From the NCBI GenBank assembly GCA_023395575.1, contig JAEWZA010000453.1, positions 1 to 15,018 of the forward strand: 15,018 bases of DNA. The letters are read 5' to 3'. Below, piece after piece: positions 13,648-15,018 of the stretch. The DNA comes from Bacillota bacterium. Lineage in GTDB: Bacteria > Bacillota > Clostridia > Acetivibrionales > DSM-1351. The notes under the pieces are model-generated. The model did not search any database and had not been told where the DNA came from. It saw only the letters and a program-made list of their open reading frames with translations. The first letter of the stretch is position 1. Every line of letters starts with the position of its first letter. The translations under genes were made by a program, and so were the position numbers.

Positions 13648-14391
13648 GTGAATACGAAAAAGATATTAAAATTAGCATTATTGAATATTGGTATAGCGTT
13701 ATTAAACATTGGGCTTTTTTCTCCTGGCCTTGTAAATATAAAAATGGGAGGCTCAAATCCTCTCCACGCTGCAATAGGCGGTACAGCAATATTTATGAGC
13801 GTTATAATATTTTTTTATGGAAACTACATGCTAATTTCACAAAAACACAGGATAATTCAAATAAAAGAAATAACAAATTCTGAGGATTGTATACTTGCGC
13901 TAAAGCAGGCATGCGGCAAAAGAATATTTGCAAATGATATTTCTATAATGTTAGAACAGGCTGAAAGTCTTTCTAAGAAGAAAGAAAAAATACGGAATGT
14001 GCTTTTACAGAAGTTTAATATAATTGACACTGTTTTTGAAAGGTTCAGTGGGACTATTAGTGATGTTGAATATGTTTTTTTTACTAATATAAAAAGTATA
14101 CTGAACAAAATATATGCTTTTGATGAAGATGATTACGAGAGAATAGGCAGCAGCACTAACAGAAAGAAATTCTCATCGAATTATATTGACTCTAAATTAA
14201 GTATTTACAACGAATATATCACATACATAAAAAACGCTATGTCAGATAACGAAGATATATTACTTAAACTAGATGCGCTGTTGCTTGAGATATCAAATTT
14301 TGATTGTTTGGAAATTGGTGAAATAGATAATATGAATGAGATTAAGGCAATAGATGAGCTGATAAAAAAATCAAAGTATTATAATAGTTAA
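13648..14391 (+). CDS. two-helix membrane protein with helical cytoplasmic domain, unknown function
   Basis: This encodes 247 residues starting at GTG. The site AGGGGAG (13632-13638), 9 nt upstream, decides this start. Two hydrophobic segments at about residues 6-27 and 40-63 form a hairpin in the membrane. The remaining roughly 180 residues are polar, mostly helical and Lys/Glu-rich, probably cytoplasmic, with a KKKEKIRNVL stretch and an amphipathic ILLKLDALLLEIS segment near residues 205-217. I do not recognise a family with certainty. The next gene starts 29 bp downstream with its own ribosome binding site and no terminator between, so the two form an operon. Similar small membrane proteins accompany VWA/solute-binding and TelA-type toxic-anion-resistance genes in clostridia and bacilli; whether that applies here is inference. 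Confidence 0.75.
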   Translation: MNTKKILKLALLNIGIALLNIGLFSPGLVNIKMGGSNPLHAAIGGTAIFMSVIIFFYGNYMLISQKHRIIQIKEITNSEDCILALKQACGKRIFANDISIMLEQAESLSKKKEKIRNVLLQKFNIIDTVFERFSGTISDVEYVFFTNIKSILNKIYAFDEDDYERIGSSTNRKKFSSNYIDSKLSIYNEYITYIKNAMSDNEDILLKLDALLLEISNFDCLEIGEIDNMNEIKAIDELIKKSKYYNS

Positions 14392-14420
14392 TTTTAATTT
14401 TAAAGGAGAGGATTTAATTT

Positions 14421-15018
14421 ATGGGAGGAAATAAAAAAACCATAAAGGTATTGGGAGCTTTAGTTGTAATATCTGTAGTAGTGTTTGGCCTTATTTATGG
14501 GGGAATTACCTTAACAAAGAATATGGGGAAAAGTGCTAAAGTCGTTTCAGCTGAGAACGCAATGGAAACCTTAAATGAACTATACGAAGACATTACAGTT
14601 AATACTATTGCAGCTAGAAAGGCACAGGTGGATCTTGAACCAGTAGATGTAAAGGATTCTTTGCCGGATATATCAAAATATCCTCCCCAGGTAGACAATA
14701 CAACAAACAAATACATTGAAATATTTTCTTCTACAGAGAAAGCAGGAGAGAAAAAGGATGGTTGGTTGGTTGAAACAGCAAAGGCTTTTAATGATGCTGA
14801 CATAAAAATAAATGGTGAGCCAGTTTCAGTAAGAATAAGAGGAATTGCTTCGGGGCAGGGAATGGACTATATTGTTTCAGGCAAATATCTTCCTGATGCG
14901 TTTTCCCCTTCTAACGAGCTATGGGGCGAAATGATGAAAGCAAAAGGCACAAAGATAACGCTGGTCGAAAAAAGACTTACTGGAAATGTTGCTGGAGTTC
15001 TGCTTTCTAGAAACAAGT
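14421..15018 (+). CDS. membrane-anchored solute-binding-like protein, N-terminal part
   Basis: The frame opens at ATG 14421 after AAGGAGAGG and stays open to the window end, giving 199 codons of a longer protein. Residues about 9-31 form one hydrophobic segment, an uncleaved anchor or signal. A linker (about 32-95) with an acidic, helical part follows, then a domain starting TNKYIEIFSS and continuing with WLVETAKAFND, SVRIRGIASGQGMDYIVSG, PDAFSPSNELWGEMM and GNVAGVLLSR. This layout (strand, helix ending in AFN, SG with an active loop, PDxxSPS-x-LW) is that of ABC-type periplasmic binding folds found N-terminal to von Willebrand A domains in clostridial proteins. The VWA part, if present, is outside the window. 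It follows the two-helix membrane protein gene in one operon. Function unknown. Confidence 0.75.
   Translation, partial: MGGNKKTIKVLGALVVISVVVFGLIYGGITLTKNMGKSAKVVSAENAMETLNELYEDITVNTIAARKAQVDLEPVDVKDSLPDISKYPPQVDNTTNKYIEIFSSTEKAGEKKDGWLVETAKAFNDADIKINGEPVSVRIRGIASGQGMDYIVSGKYLPDAFSPSNELWGEMMKAKGTKITLVEKRLTGNVAGVLLSRNK

Noticed and set aside
13638..13883. 81-codon open frame overlapping the start of the two-helix membrane protein
   Set aside because: It is in another frame of the real gene, starts within its ribosome binding site and has no family resemblance.
1..15018. CRISPR arrays, tRNA, rRNA, transposase or prophage genes
   Set aside because: I saw no regularly spaced repeats, no cloverleaf with a TTC-type T loop, and no transposase, integrase or phage protein on either strand.

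Overview
The window reads as chromosomal DNA from a low-GC, Gram-positive, anaerobic clostridium of the cellulosome-forming kind (Ruminiclostridium / Clostridium cellulolyticum-papyrosolvens-like). The reasons are the AT-rich composition, strong GGAGG-type ribosome binding sites, consensus sigma-A promoters, a PPi-type phosphofructokinase, pyruvate formate-lyase, and a secreted GH44 glycoside hydrolase carrying a type I dockerin. Genus level is inference; no rRNA or tRNA gene is present to test it.

Left part (1-4640), all genes on the plus strand: the 3' end of a VOC/PhnB-like protein; a three-helix membrane protein of unknown function; an ANT(6)-type aminoglycoside adenylyltransferase; a small lipoprotein of unknown function; an orphan TupA-like oxyanion-binding lipoprotein with degraded ligand motifs; and a Frm2-like nitroreductase preceded by a palindromic operator-like site. 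This looks like accessory or stress/uptake functions with separate signals rather than one operon.

Central part (4641-9959) is a carbon-metabolism block. pflB and pfp are on the minus strand, and fba is divergent on the plus strand. They cover fructose-6-P to fructose-1,6-bisphosphate (with PPi), cleavage to triose phosphates, and the pyruvate to acetyl-CoA plus formate step. pflB is preceded by a good promoter and a clear ZTP (pfl-motif) riboswitch fused to an intrinsic terminator, so its expression should follow ZMP/ZTP, that is, folate one-carbon status. pfp and fba each have a promoter with 17-bp spacing and hairpin potential in the 5' UTR.

The stretch 9960-10711 has no gene but is rich in structure: the fba terminator, a 20-bp terminator-like palindrome with a nested hairpin, a 20-bp AT palindrome, a roughly 100-bp nested inverted repeat resembling a MITE, and then the promoter, 5' UTR hairpin and leader mini-ORF of the cellulosomal gene. 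The GH44 enzyme (signal peptide, GH44, dockerin, PKD, CBM44-like) fills 10712-13303 and ends at a strong terminator.

The right edge (13648-15018) starts an operon of a two-helix membrane protein followed by a membrane-anchored solute-binding-like protein that runs off the window. I saw no CRISPR array, transposase, tRNA or rRNA. The best regulatory finding is the ZTP riboswitch, which is a known class. The least explained items are the nested inverted repeat, the alternative hairpins before fba, the TupA-like protein without its ligand motifs, and the truncated right-hand operon.
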